From the NCBI RefSeq assembly GCF_001605725.1, contig NZ_CP011530.1:1922001-1986000 (forward strand): 64,000 bases of DNA, in the 5' to 3' direction. Positions 1 through 8,245 of the stretch are shown in pieces; position 1 is the stretch's first letter; every line of letters starts with the position of its first letter. The notes beneath the pieces were generated by a model. It saw only the letters and a list, made by a program, of their open reading frames with translations. It was not told the DNA's origin and made no database searches. The stretch comes from Mycobacteroides immunogenum. Its GTDB lineage: Bacteria; Actinomycetota; Actinomycetes; Mycobacteriales; Mycobacteriaceae. The position numbers were made by a program, and so were the translations under genes.

Positions 1-60
1 GAACGCAACCACTTCGCCGAGGCCATCGAACGGAGCATGCGGAGGAGGTACGCAACGTGA
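1..60 (+). CDS. C-terminal end of an upstream protein (partial)
   Basis: Frame 1 is open from the window edge and ends in TGA at 58-60, giving a basic, Arg-rich tail (ending RSMRRRYAT). The stop overlaps the GTG start of the next gene by 3 bases, the tight coupling usual in phage late operons. The family cannot be named from 19 residues. Confidence 0.6.
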   Translation, partial: ERNHFAEAIERSMRRRYAT

Positions 61-401
61 TTATCAGAACGATCGTCCCAGTGGCCATGCTCGCACTCAC
101 GCCGTTGATCTGGGTTCCCGCTGAGACGGCCGGCGATCTGCTCCTGCTGCTCGCCGCATGTGCATCTTGGGCGTTCGCCTTGCTCTACCTGGCCCGTTCG
201 CCGTGGTGGGCACGGCACGTCGGCCGCATGCTGGTCGCGTTCACACTTGCCCTGTCCCTGGTGCTGACCCAGAACTCGGTGGGCACATGGTGGGGCGATG
301 GATACCCATATCGCGGCGAGATCCGGGACGTGCTCTACGCCACTCTCGCAGTGACTCTCGTTCGGCTGACGTTGGCGCTGGTGCGGCTGCAGAACCGATA
401 G
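57..401 (+). CDS. Small membrane protein, holin-like
   Basis: 114 aa with a GTG start overlapping the preceding stop. Hydrophobic stretches at about residues 5-22, 26-46, 58-73 and 90-108 suggest four membrane helices joined by short loops. It is the last gene before a perfect terminator hairpin and lies near the integrase end of the element, a position where mycobacteriophages often carry lysis genes. A holin role is inferred from size, topology and place, not from a recognised motif. It could instead be an accessory membrane protein. Confidence 0.6.
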   Translation: MIIRTIVPVAMLALTPLIWVPAETAGDLLLLLAACASWAFALLYLARSPWWARHVGRMLVAFTLALSLVLTQNSVGTWWGDGYPYRGEIRDVLYATLAVTLVRLTLALVRLQNR

Positions 402-419
402 ACCGCACAGACGCCAAGC

Positions 420-453
420 GCCTCCGTCCTGAACTTTCAACCAGGACGGAGGC
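420..453 (+). terminator. Rho-independent-type terminator hairpin
   Basis: A perfect 12-bp stem (gcctccgtcctg, 420-431, with its complement at 442-453) encloses a 10-nt loop. There is no strong T-run, which is common in mycobacteria. It ends the + strand operon and lies between that operon and the convergent DUF4241 gene, so it may stop transcription from both sides. Confidence 0.8.
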
Positions 454-574
454 ACTTCCGGCGTTTAGAGGAGCCGGTCAGCCTGTTTTGCAACATCCTG
501 CCCCTCGCGAGACTTGCTCGTGGTGCAGGATACGGACTCTCCGTGCCGCTTCCGGTAGTCCCATTCGTAGCCGT

Positions 575-1252
575 TCATCGCTGACGGAACAGCCGGGGAA
601 ACATCCGCCCAGCGACGGCGCCCCATCGCTGTGCGCGACTCTCTGAGGTACGGAGCGTTGCTTGCGCGGCGGCAAGGACTCCGAAGTCCACATGGATGGC
701 GACCGGCTGGCCGGAATCGTCGTAACTCGCCACAACCGGACAACGGTTCTTCTCGATCACTGTTTTGCAGGTGATGATCTTGGACCCGACTGAGGTGAAG
801 ACCTCAGAGTAGTCCCGATCGCTTTCCCAGGCTCCCCCCCAGTTCATATCCAGAGCTTCCATGTCGTCGGCCGACAACAAGGACTCAGCGTCATGGATGA
901 GGATCATGCCTAGATCTACCCAGACGCTAATTCCATACGGCGGAACGAGTTCGGTGTAGAGATCATCGGGTGAGCCGAGACAGGTTGGTGGTGTGTCCGA
1001 CAGCTGAATCGACAGATAGGCAGGTCGGAAGAGGGGTGTTCTGGGCTTTGCGTGGATGTCGAGTTCCGTGGACCACACCCGATAGTTTCCCGGTGTGATC
1101 ATCAGAGTCACTTGCGGCCGGTCTAGGTCGTATAGATCGCGAATCGCCAACCGGCCTGATGAAACCTCAATCCGGCCCAACTCGACGTTCCGGCATAGGG
1201 CAGATGAGATGGACCAGGGGGCGAAGTGGGCGACATCCATAGGGACGATCAA
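575..1252 (-). CDS. DUF4241 domain protein
   Basis: 225 aa, soluble, no signal peptide. The C-terminal part carries the DUF4241-like pattern: a prolyl/valyl strand, a Tyr-Asp turn and a VDFG segment (residues about 175-200, SYDDSGQPVAIHVDFG). The biochemical role of DUF4241 is unknown; such proteins occur as accessory cargo in actinobacteria and beside toxin-immunity loci. It sits between the lysis-type operon and the integrase, the usual place for prophage cargo expressed during lysogeny. An immunity-type or defence role is possible but not shown. Confidence 0.7.
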   Translation of the reverse strand: MIVPMDVAHFAPWSISSALCRNVELGRIEVSSGRLAIRDLYDLDRPQVTLMITPGNYRVWSTELDIHAKPRTPLFRPAYLSIQLSDTPPTCLGSPDDLYTELVPPYGISVWVDLGMILIHDAESLLSADDMEALDMNWGGAWESDRDYSEVFTSVGSKIITCKTVIEKNRCPVVASYDDSGQPVAIHVDFGVLAAAQATLRTSESRAQRWGAVAGRMFPRLFRQR

Positions 1253-1335
1253 ATCCTACGCGTGAGCGTTGCGCGAGCCTTCGGCAGCTTCAAGCTCGAA
1301 ACCATACTGGGACAGCATGGTTTCGATGTACTTCT

Positions 1336-2565
1336 CTAGGCCAGCAGCAGATGATCGAGATTGGCTAGAGCCTTGCGTGTCTGAGTCTGGTCGATGTGCG
1401 CATACCCGCGGTGCGCCACCACCGACGATTGGCCCATGATCTGCATGCGGATCTCTTCTGGCACATCGGATTGGGACAACAGAGTCGCCGTGGTGTGTCT
1501 GCTGACGTACGGGGGAGCGTCCGGGAGGCCGGCACGGTCCAGTGCTGCCTTCCAGAGCGTGTGGTGTTCGCGCGGCGAGATGGGTCTGCCGTCGGGGTGG
1601 TGCCACAGCAGGTTGTGCGGATTTGGGCCCATCATGTTCTCGACGTGCACATTGAGCATCGCCCACAGTGGAGCGGGTATTGGGACGATCCGGGTGCCCG
1701 TCTTGGTCTTGGGTCGAGTCAACACTAACGACCGATAGAGAGGGCGGAATTCGAAGCCAGGTGGCATGTCCCAGTGGCGCTTTGGGCAGGCTGCTGCGCG
1801 AAGCTTTCCGCACGGCCAGCCGTCAGCGGTCCCATCGCCGCACCCGTGTCTCTGTCGATTGAGCTGTTGGAGTTGCCAGGACAGTTCGAAGATACCGTGA
1901 TCTAGGTCCGTGCGATCGAGCTCGATGCCCAGCAGCTCACCGGGCCTCGGGGCCGTGAGGAATGCAGTGGCCCATAGCGGCGCCAGTGGATCCTCGGCGT
2001 CAATACACGAGCGCAGCAGAGCCTTGCACTGCTCGGCGTCAAGAGGTTCGGGCGGGGTGGGGGTGTGTTTCGGCTTGGCCACCGCGTCGGTGACGTTTTT
2101 GCCGAGGATGCCCTCTTTCATGGCGTCGCCAATTGCCTTGCGCAGGATGATGTGTGACTGCGCTGCTGTGCGTGTGGAGGTCTTCTGCATTTCCCGGTAC
2201 ATCGCCCGCACGTCTTCTGCGGTGAGCACATCCAGGCGCTTGTGGCCGATCGCTGGAGTGATGTGCAGGCGAATGATGCTCTCGTAATCGGTGTATGCCT
2301 TAGGCCGCAGCGAGGGTCCGTGAATCTCTTCGATCCACTTTCGTAGCCATCGGCCGACCGTGGTGGATCCGGTCACCGTGGCGCGCCCCTCGGCGACTTC
2401 CTTACGCAGAGTTCGCAATTTGGCCATGGCGACGGTCTTTTGCGCTGACGAGACCACTTTGCGCCGACGCTTTCCGTCGACCGAGGGGAGCGTGACGGCT
2501 GCCCGCCAAAGGCCATTTGCTGCCCGGTAAAGGCTTCCGTCTCCCTGGCTACGACGCGTCGGCAT
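1336..2565 (-). CDS. int: Tyrosine recombinase (phage integrase)
   Basis: 409 aa, full family length. It has an N-terminal arm-binding region, a SAM-like core-binding domain (about 65-160) and a catalytic domain. Visible catalytic residues are R207 (APRPGE), K286/K288 (KTKTG), R356-H357 (SRHTT) and nucleophile Y388 (RGYAH). The His/Trp usually found in the GHSS motif is Gln379 (GQSS), and the first His of the HxxR motif is replaced by Tyr353. A Cys-rich insertion (about 240-262) could bind zinc. The gene ends the element about 135 bp from the tRNA-Asn fragment and would catalyse integration and excision there. Confidence 0.92.
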   Translation of the reverse strand: MPTRRSQGDGSLYRAANGLWRAAVTLPSVDGKRRRKVVSSAQKTVAMAKLRTLRKEVAEGRATVTGSTTVGRWLRKWIEEIHGPSLRPKAYTDYESIIRLHITPAIGHKRLDVLTAEDVRAMYREMQKTSTRTAAQSHIILRKAIGDAMKEGILGKNVTDAVAKPKHTPTPPEPLDAEQCKALLRSCIDAEDPLAPLWATAFLTAPRPGELLGIELDRTDLDHGIFELSWQLQQLNRQRHGCGDGTADGWPCGKLRAAACPKRHWDMPPGFEFRPLYRSLVLTRPKTKTGTRIVPIPAPLWAMLNVHVENMMGPNPHNLLWHHPDGRPISPREHHTLWKAALDRAGLPDAPPYVSRHTTATLLSQSDVPEEIRMQIMGQSSVVAHRGYAHIDQTQTRKALANLDHLLLA

Positions 2566-2699
2566 ATCTGCCCCTTCGTTCTAGGTGTAGCCACAGGTGT
2601 AGCCAACGATTCAAAAGTCCCTGCTAGTTCGTGCTAGCACTGAAACTATCTTGACCTGCAGTTATATGGCAAGCGTACACCCGGGAAATGGCAATAGCA

Positions 2700-2747
2700 T
2701 CCGACTGTTAATCGGACGGTTCTTGGTTCGAGTCCAAGCGGGGGAGC
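2700..2747 (+). other. Displaced 3' fragment of tRNA-Asn (att site)
   Basis: The bases form the anticodon arm (tccga / loop ctGTTaa / tcgga), variable loop, T arm (cttgg-ttcgagt-ccaag) and 3' acceptor strand (cgggggagc) of a tRNA-Asn(GTT). The 5' acceptor strand and a proper D arm are missing, so it cannot be a working tRNA. It is the duplicated 3' end left by site-specific integration into a tRNA-Asn gene, just outside the integrase gene. The exact crossover cannot be placed without the other end. Confidence 0.8.
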
Positions 2748-2887
2748 AGCTCAGCGGTTTTTTCGGATTTGCGGTGTAGCCAACAGCGATTACGCACCGC
2801 ATCTCCGCGCCTCCATGCCGGCACACGTAACTGAGCGGACATCGTCCGCCTCAATGCGTTGCCCAGTGGCGGTCAATGGTGCGGATC

Positions 2888-3062
2888 CACTGCATGCGCC
2901 ACACCTGCGCGTCATGGCTGATTCAGGCAGGCGTTCCGCTGCTGGTGGTTAAGCAGTACCTCACGCACGGGTCGATTTAGACCACCGTCGATGTTTACGG
3001 GCATCTCGACCGACGCAGCGCCCGGGCTGCCGCCAACGCCATCGCGCGGCTTTCAAATTGTC
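2888..3062 (+). pseudogene. Remnant of a tyrosine recombinase C-terminus
   Basis: Reading codons from 2888 gives the signature C-terminal end of a tyrosine recombinase: HCMRHTCASWLIQAGV, then KQYLTHGS, then VDVYGHLDRR. This includes RH, the second His (LTHGS) and the nucleophile Tyr (VYGH). An in-frame TAG (2978-2980) sits between the last two motifs, and no N-terminal two-thirds or start codon is present. It is a scar of an older integration beside the same tRNA fragment. Confidence 0.75.
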
Positions 3063-3074
3063 AACGGGTATCTC

Positions 3075-3762
3075 TCAGCCCTCACAGGCGACCCCATCAT
3101 TATCCCGGTCTAGCTTTGGCCGGTAGCCGGGGTCGCCTTTCTTGATGTTGTAAGCGCCATCGGCGTGAGCTTCATTGTCTCCGCCTCCCCGTGATCCTGA
3201 TCTAGATCAGCGGACTTTATCCGAAAGGGATGGAGCTGACGGGCATTTTCGAGCAGCTCTTTCTGCGCACCACTGTTGCCAGCTTCATCGGCTGTGTGTC
3301 ATCCGGCGGGGTCGAGCTCCGTCTGTTTGGCATGAGCGGGCTGTTGCGCCTGCTGGGGCTGCTGTCCGGCTTGCTGCCCCGGAACCTGCTGTGGGGCTTG
3401 GGGATTACCGCTGTTGTATATGCTGATTCCCGAGTTCTGATCTAGCGGTGGCTGGTTGATACCGCCCTGATAGTCGGGCATCTGAGGTGGCAAGCCTGGC
3501 GGCTGGAATTGGGATCCATTCATTCCGTTCGGGGCCCGCTAGGTCCGCCGGTAGGGCCTGTCGGATCTGCGGCGGCGGTCTGGATTGACGAAAAGCCGCT
3601 GCCAGGCACTGTGTGCTCGCTGGTTATCCTCGCTCCACCGATGGCAAGTGCTACCACGGCGACTACTGTCGAGGTCCTTCGCAAACCTGGTGACATGCGC
3701 CAACGATCACTAATAACCATGCGTAGCTTGCCCTCCAAATACTTGCTGCGCCCCGCGTGCAC
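3075..3762 (-). pseudogene. Decayed duplicate of DUF2599-gene N-terminus joined to an Excalibur domain tail
   Basis: From 3762 downwards the reading frame matches the first ~60 residues of the intact gene at 9300-10517 (ISDRWRMSPGLRR, QTAAADPTGPTGGPSG). A 1-bp deletion near 3530-3537 shifts the frame, after which the match resumes as MNGSQFQPPGLPPQMP. That frame stops near 3299. Further down another frame encodes a classic Excalibur motif (GDPGYRPKLDRDNDGVACEG, stop at 3075-3077). The DUF2599 domain itself is absent. At least two frame disruptions make it non-coding. Confidence 0.8.
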
Positions 3763-4161
3763 ATGCAGCCGATGGGAGAATCATGACTGACTGAATCGGT
3801 GAATGTCCAGGTGTTTGTACGGTTTTTGTGTTTGCTGATAGGGTTCGGTTGGCCGGGTTGGGCATGGAACTTGTGGATAACCTGCGGCTACATGGCGACT
3901 TGCGTGTCCGTGACGTGTGGAGAACTCTGCCCAAACTTCGGATTAGCTACGAACCTGGGATCGCACTCGAACTGTCGTTCTCTGTGCGGGCGGCGGAACC
4001 AGCAAGATCGACTCCCGTGTTGGGAATATCGTTGCGTGGCAATCGAATGCGTGTGATTTGAGCACGCCCGGAAAAGTTGGATCCATACACGGCGAATTCA
4101 CGGTGCGTGCCGGCTGACTAGGCGGTCCCGGGAAGGGTGGACCCCTGGGGTCTGCGTCAAC
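3763..4161. other. Gene-free stretch: duplicated upstream region of the DUF2599 gene
   Basis: No convincing gene. Stretches such as taacctgcggctacatggcg (3879-3898) and tagctacgaacctgggatcg (3943-3962) resemble the region upstream of the intact DUF2599 gene (about 10675-10770), so the duplication with the pseudogene extends beyond the coding part. The duplicated block totals roughly 600-700 bp, same orientation in both copies. Confidence 0.55.
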
Positions 4162-4446
4162 GTGTGCAACGATCTCTGCATGTGTGGGCGAAAGTCGGTC
4201 GAGGAGGCCCACGCCCACTGCACGAACAACCGCTCTGCCCTGAGTAGATCGGACGTCTGTGGCTGCTTCTACTGTCTGGCGATCTACTCACCGAGCGCGA
4301 TCACTGAGTGGACTGACTACGACGACTCCGGCCTGTGTCCCAAGTGCGGCATCGACAGTGTCCTCGCGAAGGCCTCGGGGTACCCAATCACTACAACCTT
4401 CCTCACACGGATGCACACACGCTGGTTTCGCCTAGCCGACGGTTAG
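4162..4446 (+). CDS. Small Cys-rich cytoplasmic protein of a widespread uncharacterised family
   Basis: 94 aa from the GTG at 4162, or 88 aa from the in-frame ATG at 4180. Conserved-looking features are two Cys pairs (CGCFYC near residues 33-38 and CPKCG near 59-63), the phrase FYCLAIYSPSAITEW, and a GYPITTTFLTRMH end. I recognise this pattern from small proteins in many bacteria annotated only as 'cytoplasmic protein'. The Cys pairs could bind one zinc ion. Function unknown; the gene stands alone between the scar region and a convergent thioesterase. Confidence 0.7.
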   Translation: MCNDLCMCGRKSVEEAHAHCTNNRSALSRSDVCGCFYCLAIYSPSAITEWTDYDDSGLCPKCGIDSVLAKASGYPITTTFLTRMHTRWFRLADG

Positions 4447-4691
4447 ACCAAGGGCTGATTAGCCGCGGTTCTCGGTCCTGGCCTTGGCGTTGTTGCATGA
4501 TTGGCACACTCCACGCCGGTGTGTAATCGGGGCAGTAGCGGGTGAAGCGGATCAGGTTGAGGGTCGTTGTCGCTCATGGGGACTTAGTTCCTTCCGTCAG
4601 TGTTACGCCTCAATCACGTGTGACCACCGGATCTGGCGCTGTATTCGACTAGCCGGAACGACGTATCAGGCAAGGACCACGACTCGCGAAG

Positions 4692-5135
4692 CTACGGGCT
4701 GACCACGGCCTCGGCGCGGCGGCGACGAAAGGGAACTGGCTCTCCCCGCAAGCCGACCAGTACGGCACGCAGATGCTCTGGAATCTGTGCGGGGCGACCG
4801 CCATCATCGACGACCACCATTGAGGTCTCCGCGATCGCTGCAGCCGTCCCGTCAGCGCCGATGATCTCGTAACCGATGCCGAACCCCGCGGTACCGATCC
4901 GCGTGGCGCGCATGAGCACACGCGCCGGTTCGTGCGAGTACAGCAAGGGCTGCACGTAGTCGATCTCCTGATGCGCGACGAACATGGTTATCCGACCAGA
5001 TTCGACGCCCATGAGTTGGTCCGAGAGAAACCGGATACGCGCTTCCTCGATCAGCCGAAACATGGCCACGTTATTTACATGCCGATAGGCATCCATATCG
5101 GCCCAGCGCAGCTCGACCTTGACTTCGACTCCCAT
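4692..5135 (-). CDS. Acyl-CoA thioesterase, hot-dog fold (4HBT type)
   Basis: 147 aa, one hot-dog domain. The N-terminal motif RWADMDAYRHVNNVAMF contains the family's catalytic Asp (D15) and the HVNN turn that starts the long helix. Such enzymes hydrolyse acyl-CoA thioesters in the cytoplasm; the substrate cannot be read from the sequence. It is a single gene with about 370 bp of free sequence upstream. Its nearest downstream neighbour (4162-4446) converges on it. Confidence 0.88.
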   Translation of the reverse strand: MGVEVKVELRWADMDAYRHVNNVAMFRLIEEARIRFLSDQLMGVESGRITMFVAHQEIDYVQPLLYSHEPARVLMRATRIGTAGFGIGYEIIGADGTAAAIAETSMVVVDDGGRPAQIPEHLRAVLVGLRGEPVPFRRRRAEAVVSP

Positions 5136-5502
5136 GCGCCTAACTTTCGCCGATACTTCACATCGCAGCCAACCTACACACCGGAAGGTGTGATCAGGCT
5201 AACTACCGAGTACGCCGCCCTCGCCCGGACATGGGTCGGCGTTGTTGGATGGGTTATATCCATGGCAATAGGCCGGTTTGACGTCCGGGGCGCTCAGCCC
5301 GGCGTACGCGATGCCCAGAATGCCCGAGCAGCTAGCAGTGCGGTCGCGACGGCAGATCGTCGTCGGCTGGCGTTTATTTATTGGGCATCGTTGCGCAGGG
5401 TCTACCCCGCACGAATTTTTCGAAAATTCATGGAACCGAATCCAGCCCCGCGTCGTCGTACTAGATGAATGCGAGTTGTGACGATGAAACGTGAGGTGAG
5501 CG
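5136..5502. other. Gene-free divergent intergenic region
   Basis: 367 bp between the thioesterase (leftward) and the small secreted-type cluster (rightward). It must hold the promoters of both. No repeat, RNA or convincing ORF was recognised; the long ORFs crossing it are shadows. Confidence 0.5.
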
Positions 5503-5898
5503 GTGGGCGAGTACAAGTTCGACATCAACGGGATGTCCCCTGATGCTCGGCAGGAGGCTGCCCATGCTGCGCGGACGACGGTGAAGTTCAAGGACGGCTA
5601 CGGCGTGGAGCTGGCCGGAGACATGCTGCGGGCGCGGGACATCATCGTGGACCAGCTCGCCTTGGTGAATGACGGTTCGGATCTTTCCCTGGGGGATCTG
5701 CCATCGGGGCATGACGCCGCTAAGCACTACAAAGAACAGCGGCAGAACGCCATCGCTGCGTTGAGCAAGATTAGGGACCACTACCAGGCCCATGCGGATC
5801 ACTTCATCGCTACCGAGATGCTGTTCCGCAACACAGAAGAGCGCAATACCGGACGCATCAATCCATACAAGGACGGAAAGGCGACGGTGGGCTACTGA
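5503..5898 (+). CDS. Small helical protein of a T7SS-like cluster, unknown function
   Basis: 131 aa from a GTG start. Predominantly charged helices with no signal peptide, no membrane segment and no clear WXG motif. The stop overlaps the start of the following DUF3558 lipoprotein by one base, so the two are translationally coupled. A WXG-containing, Gly-rich protein follows. The arrangement suggests a partner or chaperone for the secreted protein at 6513-7736, but no family is recognised. Confidence 0.6.
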   Translation: MGEYKFDINGMSPDARQEAAHAARTTVKFKDGYGVELAGDMLRARDIIVDQLALVNDGSDLSLGDLPSGHDAAKHYKEQRQNAIAALSKIRDHYQAHADHFIATEMLFRNTEERNTGRINPYKDGKATVGY

Positions 5899-6497
5899 TG
5901 ATGCGGATGGGCTTGGCTTGCGGGGCCGCACTACTGGTCGCTGGCTGCTCGACATCGACGGGTATCACGAAGCCGGCGGATACCAGTGGTTCGGCGGCGT
6001 CCTCGGTGTCGGCAGCTCCGACTTGGCAGCCGCAGGTGTCCAGCACATTGACCGCGCCGCATCCGCCACCTAATCACTGGAACGACGGCACCAGCTATGA
6101 CCCGTGCTTGACCTATACCGCTGAGCAGATTCGTTCCTGGGGTGTCGACCCTGCTCGGGTAAAAGACCGGGGTGTCGAGGACCGGCAGGTGCGAGGGTGT
6201 CGTTGGTCCGCAGACGGATGGTCGGTGGGGCTGACGGTCGCAAACAGTCCGGTGTCGGCCTATTTGGATCGCGAGCTCTTTGATAATCCGCGATCCATAA
6301 CCATCGCTGGCCTGCAGGCTGTGCAGTACGACGGGGGAGTTCCCCAGGCGCCCGCATGCACTGTGGTGCTGCCGGTGCAGAAGGCGTCGGTGGGCGTTGT
6401 TGTCGTGATTGCTGATCCGAAGAATGCTTCGCTTTCAGACCCTTGCGCGAAATCGATTGAGGTGGCCACTGCGGTGGCTCCGACTCTTCCAAAGTGA
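5898..6497 (+). CDS. DUF3558 lipoprotein
   Basis: 199 aa. An N-terminal signal peptide with lipobox LVAGC (Cys17) is followed by a Ser/Thr/Pro-rich linker and a compact domain with DUF3558 hallmarks: DPC near the start (SYDPCLTYT), CRW (GCRWSADGW), a central Cys and a DPC near the end. DUF3558 lipoproteins are abundant in mycobacteria and anchored outside the membrane; function unknown. Coupled by overlap to the preceding gene and 15 bp ahead of the next, so one operon. Confidence 0.88.
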   Translation: MMRMGLACGAALLVAGCSTSTGITKPADTSGSAASSVSAAPTWQPQVSSTLTAPHPPPNHWNDGTSYDPCLTYTAEQIRSWGVDPARVKDRGVEDRQVRGCRWSADGWSVGLTVANSPVSAYLDRELFDNPRSITIAGLQAVQYDGGVPQAPACTVVLPVQKASVGVVVVIADPKNASLSDPCAKSIEVATAVAPTLPK

Positions 6498-6512
6498 AAT
6501 GGGGTGTGAGTA

Positions 6513-7736
6513 ATGGCTGATGATGGCTGGCAGGGGATGTCGCATCAGGAGATCGTGTCCAAGCTGTCGGGCTTGGGGGTGGAGTCGGCTCGTGCCGAGG
6601 CGGATCGCTGGACCGCCGTTTACGGGGCCGTTTCCGATTCGGTGGATACCGCGATGAAGGTGCGTAGCAAGCTTCTCGACTCCGAGTCGTGGTCGGGGGA
6701 AGCCGCGAACTCGGCGTACGACGCCGTCGACCGCACGTACAAGAAGATCGCGAACCCGGATACAGGGTTGGCGGCTGAAGCGGGGAAGCTGAGTCAGGCC
6801 GCCGAGCAGGACGGCGAGACACTGATCGCGGCAAGCAGGGTTCCGCAGAATTATCCTGTTCCGGACAAGAACGCCACTAAGGACGAAAAGCAGCAGGCGC
6901 TCAACGCGATTCGTGCCGAGGCACAGAGCGCCTACACCAACCCGATGTCGGCGAACCGTCCAAATGTCACCGATCCTGACGTTGAGCAACTGGGGTCGGG
7001 GCCGGGAGATCAGGGTGGCGGCGGCAACGGCGGAGGAGGCAATGGCGGGGGCGGATCCGGTAGCGGCACCCAGACCCCTTCAGCGTCTGACGGTTTGGCC
7101 AGCAAGGACACCAAGCCTCAGTTGGCGGGTGGCGAAGGCCAGCAGGCCGGTGCGGGCCAAGGCCAAGGGCAGGGCGCTGGTCAGGGCTCGGGCGGCGGCT
7201 CCGGCGGTGGCCAAGGATCCGGATCGGGTGGCAGTGGTTCGGGTAATGGTCTGGGTTCTGGATTGGGTTCTGGCTCTGGTGGTTCGGGGTTGCCGTTGGG
7301 CAGCACCACTGCTGCAGGATTCTCTCCGTCATCGACCGGTACTGGTGGGGGCGGCTCGGGCACTGCGTTGAGCGGTCCGGGTGGGCTGAGCGGGCTGCGT
7401 GGTGGTGGTCTGCCCGGCGGTGCGGTAAGCGGTAGCGGTGCTGGCGGCGTGAATCCGGCGGCCGTGGGTGCAGCCGGTGTGCGTGGCGGTCCGATGGGCA
7501 TGATGGGCGGTGCCGGCGGGCATGGTCGTGGAGGCAAGGGGGAGGACGATGACGATCACGCGACGCCGCAGATCCTGATCAACTACGACAACACCGACGA
7601 ATTCATGGGTGATATGCCATCAGCTTCACCGGGGGTTATCGGTGACTGGTCCGAGCAGGAGAAGGCCGAAAAGGCGGCGCGGGAGCGGGAGGTGCGCCGC
7701 TACAAGGCCCTTGGCTGGGATGTGAAGTTCGAGTGA
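6513..7736 (+). CDS. WXG-like N-terminal protein with long Gly-rich region (likely T7SS substrate)
   Basis: 407 aa. Residues 1-140 form a helical region with a WSG (WXG-type) turn at W60 (ESWSGEAANSAYDA), as in ESX substrates. Residues about 165-340 are a Gly/Ser/Gln-rich low-complexity segment. The C-terminal 60 residues are acidic and end with a conserved-looking helix (WSEQEKAEKAAREREVRRYKALGWDVKFE lies at about 379-407). No signal peptide. Export by a type VII system is inferred from the WXG turn and the company of envelope lipoproteins. Confidence 0.72.
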   Translation: MADDGWQGMSHQEIVSKLSGLGVESARAEADRWTAVYGAVSDSVDTAMKVRSKLLDSESWSGEAANSAYDAVDRTYKKIANPDTGLAAEAGKLSQAAEQDGETLIAASRVPQNYPVPDKNATKDEKQQALNAIRAEAQSAYTNPMSANRPNVTDPDVEQLGSGPGDQGGGGNGGGGNGGGGSGSGTQTPSASDGLASKDTKPQLAGGEGQQAGAGQGQGQGAGQGSGGGSGGGQGSGSGGSGSGNGLGSGLGSGSGGSGLPLGSTTAAGFSPSSTGTGGGGSGTALSGPGGLSGLRGGGLPGGAVSGSGAGGVNPAAVGAAGVRGGPMGMMGGAGGHGRGGKGEDDDDHATPQILINYDNTDEFMGDMPSASPGVIGDWSEQEKAEKAAREREVRRYKALGWDVKFE

Positions 7737-7762
7737 AACCGGTAGTAGTACAGAGATAAACG

Positions 7763-8191
7763 ATGCGATTCGCCTTGGTAGTCGCGCTCTGTTTGGTGGC
7801 CTCCGCCTGCACTCATTCAGGCCCCAAACCACCAGAGGTTAAGCCGAAAGCCTCGGCATGCGAGGGCCGCTTCATCCGAGACCAATTCGTCGGTACGTGG
7901 AACGAACAAGACTCTCCCGGCGTTAACATCCTCAATCCGGATGGCACGTTGCTCCACAGCGCGTTAGGTGACACCTACTCCGGTACCTGGGACCTCGCCA
8001 GGTGGGGTCAGACGCCCCGAAAACCGACTCCCGGGGATGAGAATGCTTGCGTCCTATGGCTGACATTCAGTTTGCCCTACGGGCCCGTCGACTTCTTGTA
8101 TGCCCCGCTGAGCGTCAGTGTGTCGACTATCAAGCTCAGTTATATGGAACGCGGAAACACAATCGCGTGGAACCGCGCGAACAAGACGTGA
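7763..8191 (+). CDS. Small lipoprotein, unknown function
   Basis: 142 aa. Signal peptide with lipobox VASAC at residues 12-16. The mature part has a beta-rich lipocalin-like look: F.GTWNEQD, a 'NPDGTL' turn and a second GTWDLARW strand. This is typical of small proteins that test a Gly-Thr-Trp barrel strand, but no named family is certain. It lies 26 bp after the WXG-like gene and is probably in the same operon. Confidence 0.72.
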   Translation: MRFALVVALCLVASACTHSGPKPPEVKPKASACEGRFIRDQFVGTWNEQDSPGVNILNPDGTLLHSALGDTYSGTWDLARWGQTPRKPTPGDENACVLWLTFSLPYGPVDFLYAPLSVSVSTIKLSYMERGNTIAWNRANKT

Positions 8192-8245
8192 GTGATGGTG
8201 ACCGTCTGTGAGATCTAAGTAAGTTCGGCGAGACAGGGAAACGCG

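Larger units (their letters stand above)
1..2747. mobile_element. Right end of an integrated phage-like element (left end outside window)
   Basis: The segment holds a gene tail, a holin-like membrane protein, a strong terminator, a DUF4241 gene and a tyrosine integrase, and stops at a displaced tRNA-Asn 3' fragment. The tRNA fragment reads on the + strand, so the intact tRNA-Asn should lie at the left end of the element, outside the window. Lysis-type gene, then cargo, then integrase beside the att site is a common order at mycobacterial prophage ends. No virion gene lies inside the window, so calling it a prophage rather than another integrated element is an inference. Confidence 0.65.

Noticed and set aside
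2690..2747. Functional tRNA-Asn
   Set aside because: The 5' acceptor strand and D arm are missing; only the 3' part is present.
6070..6834. 254-residue leftward Arg/Pro/Ser-rich frame
   Set aside because: Antisense shadow of the DUF3558 and WXG-like genes; low-complexity composition.
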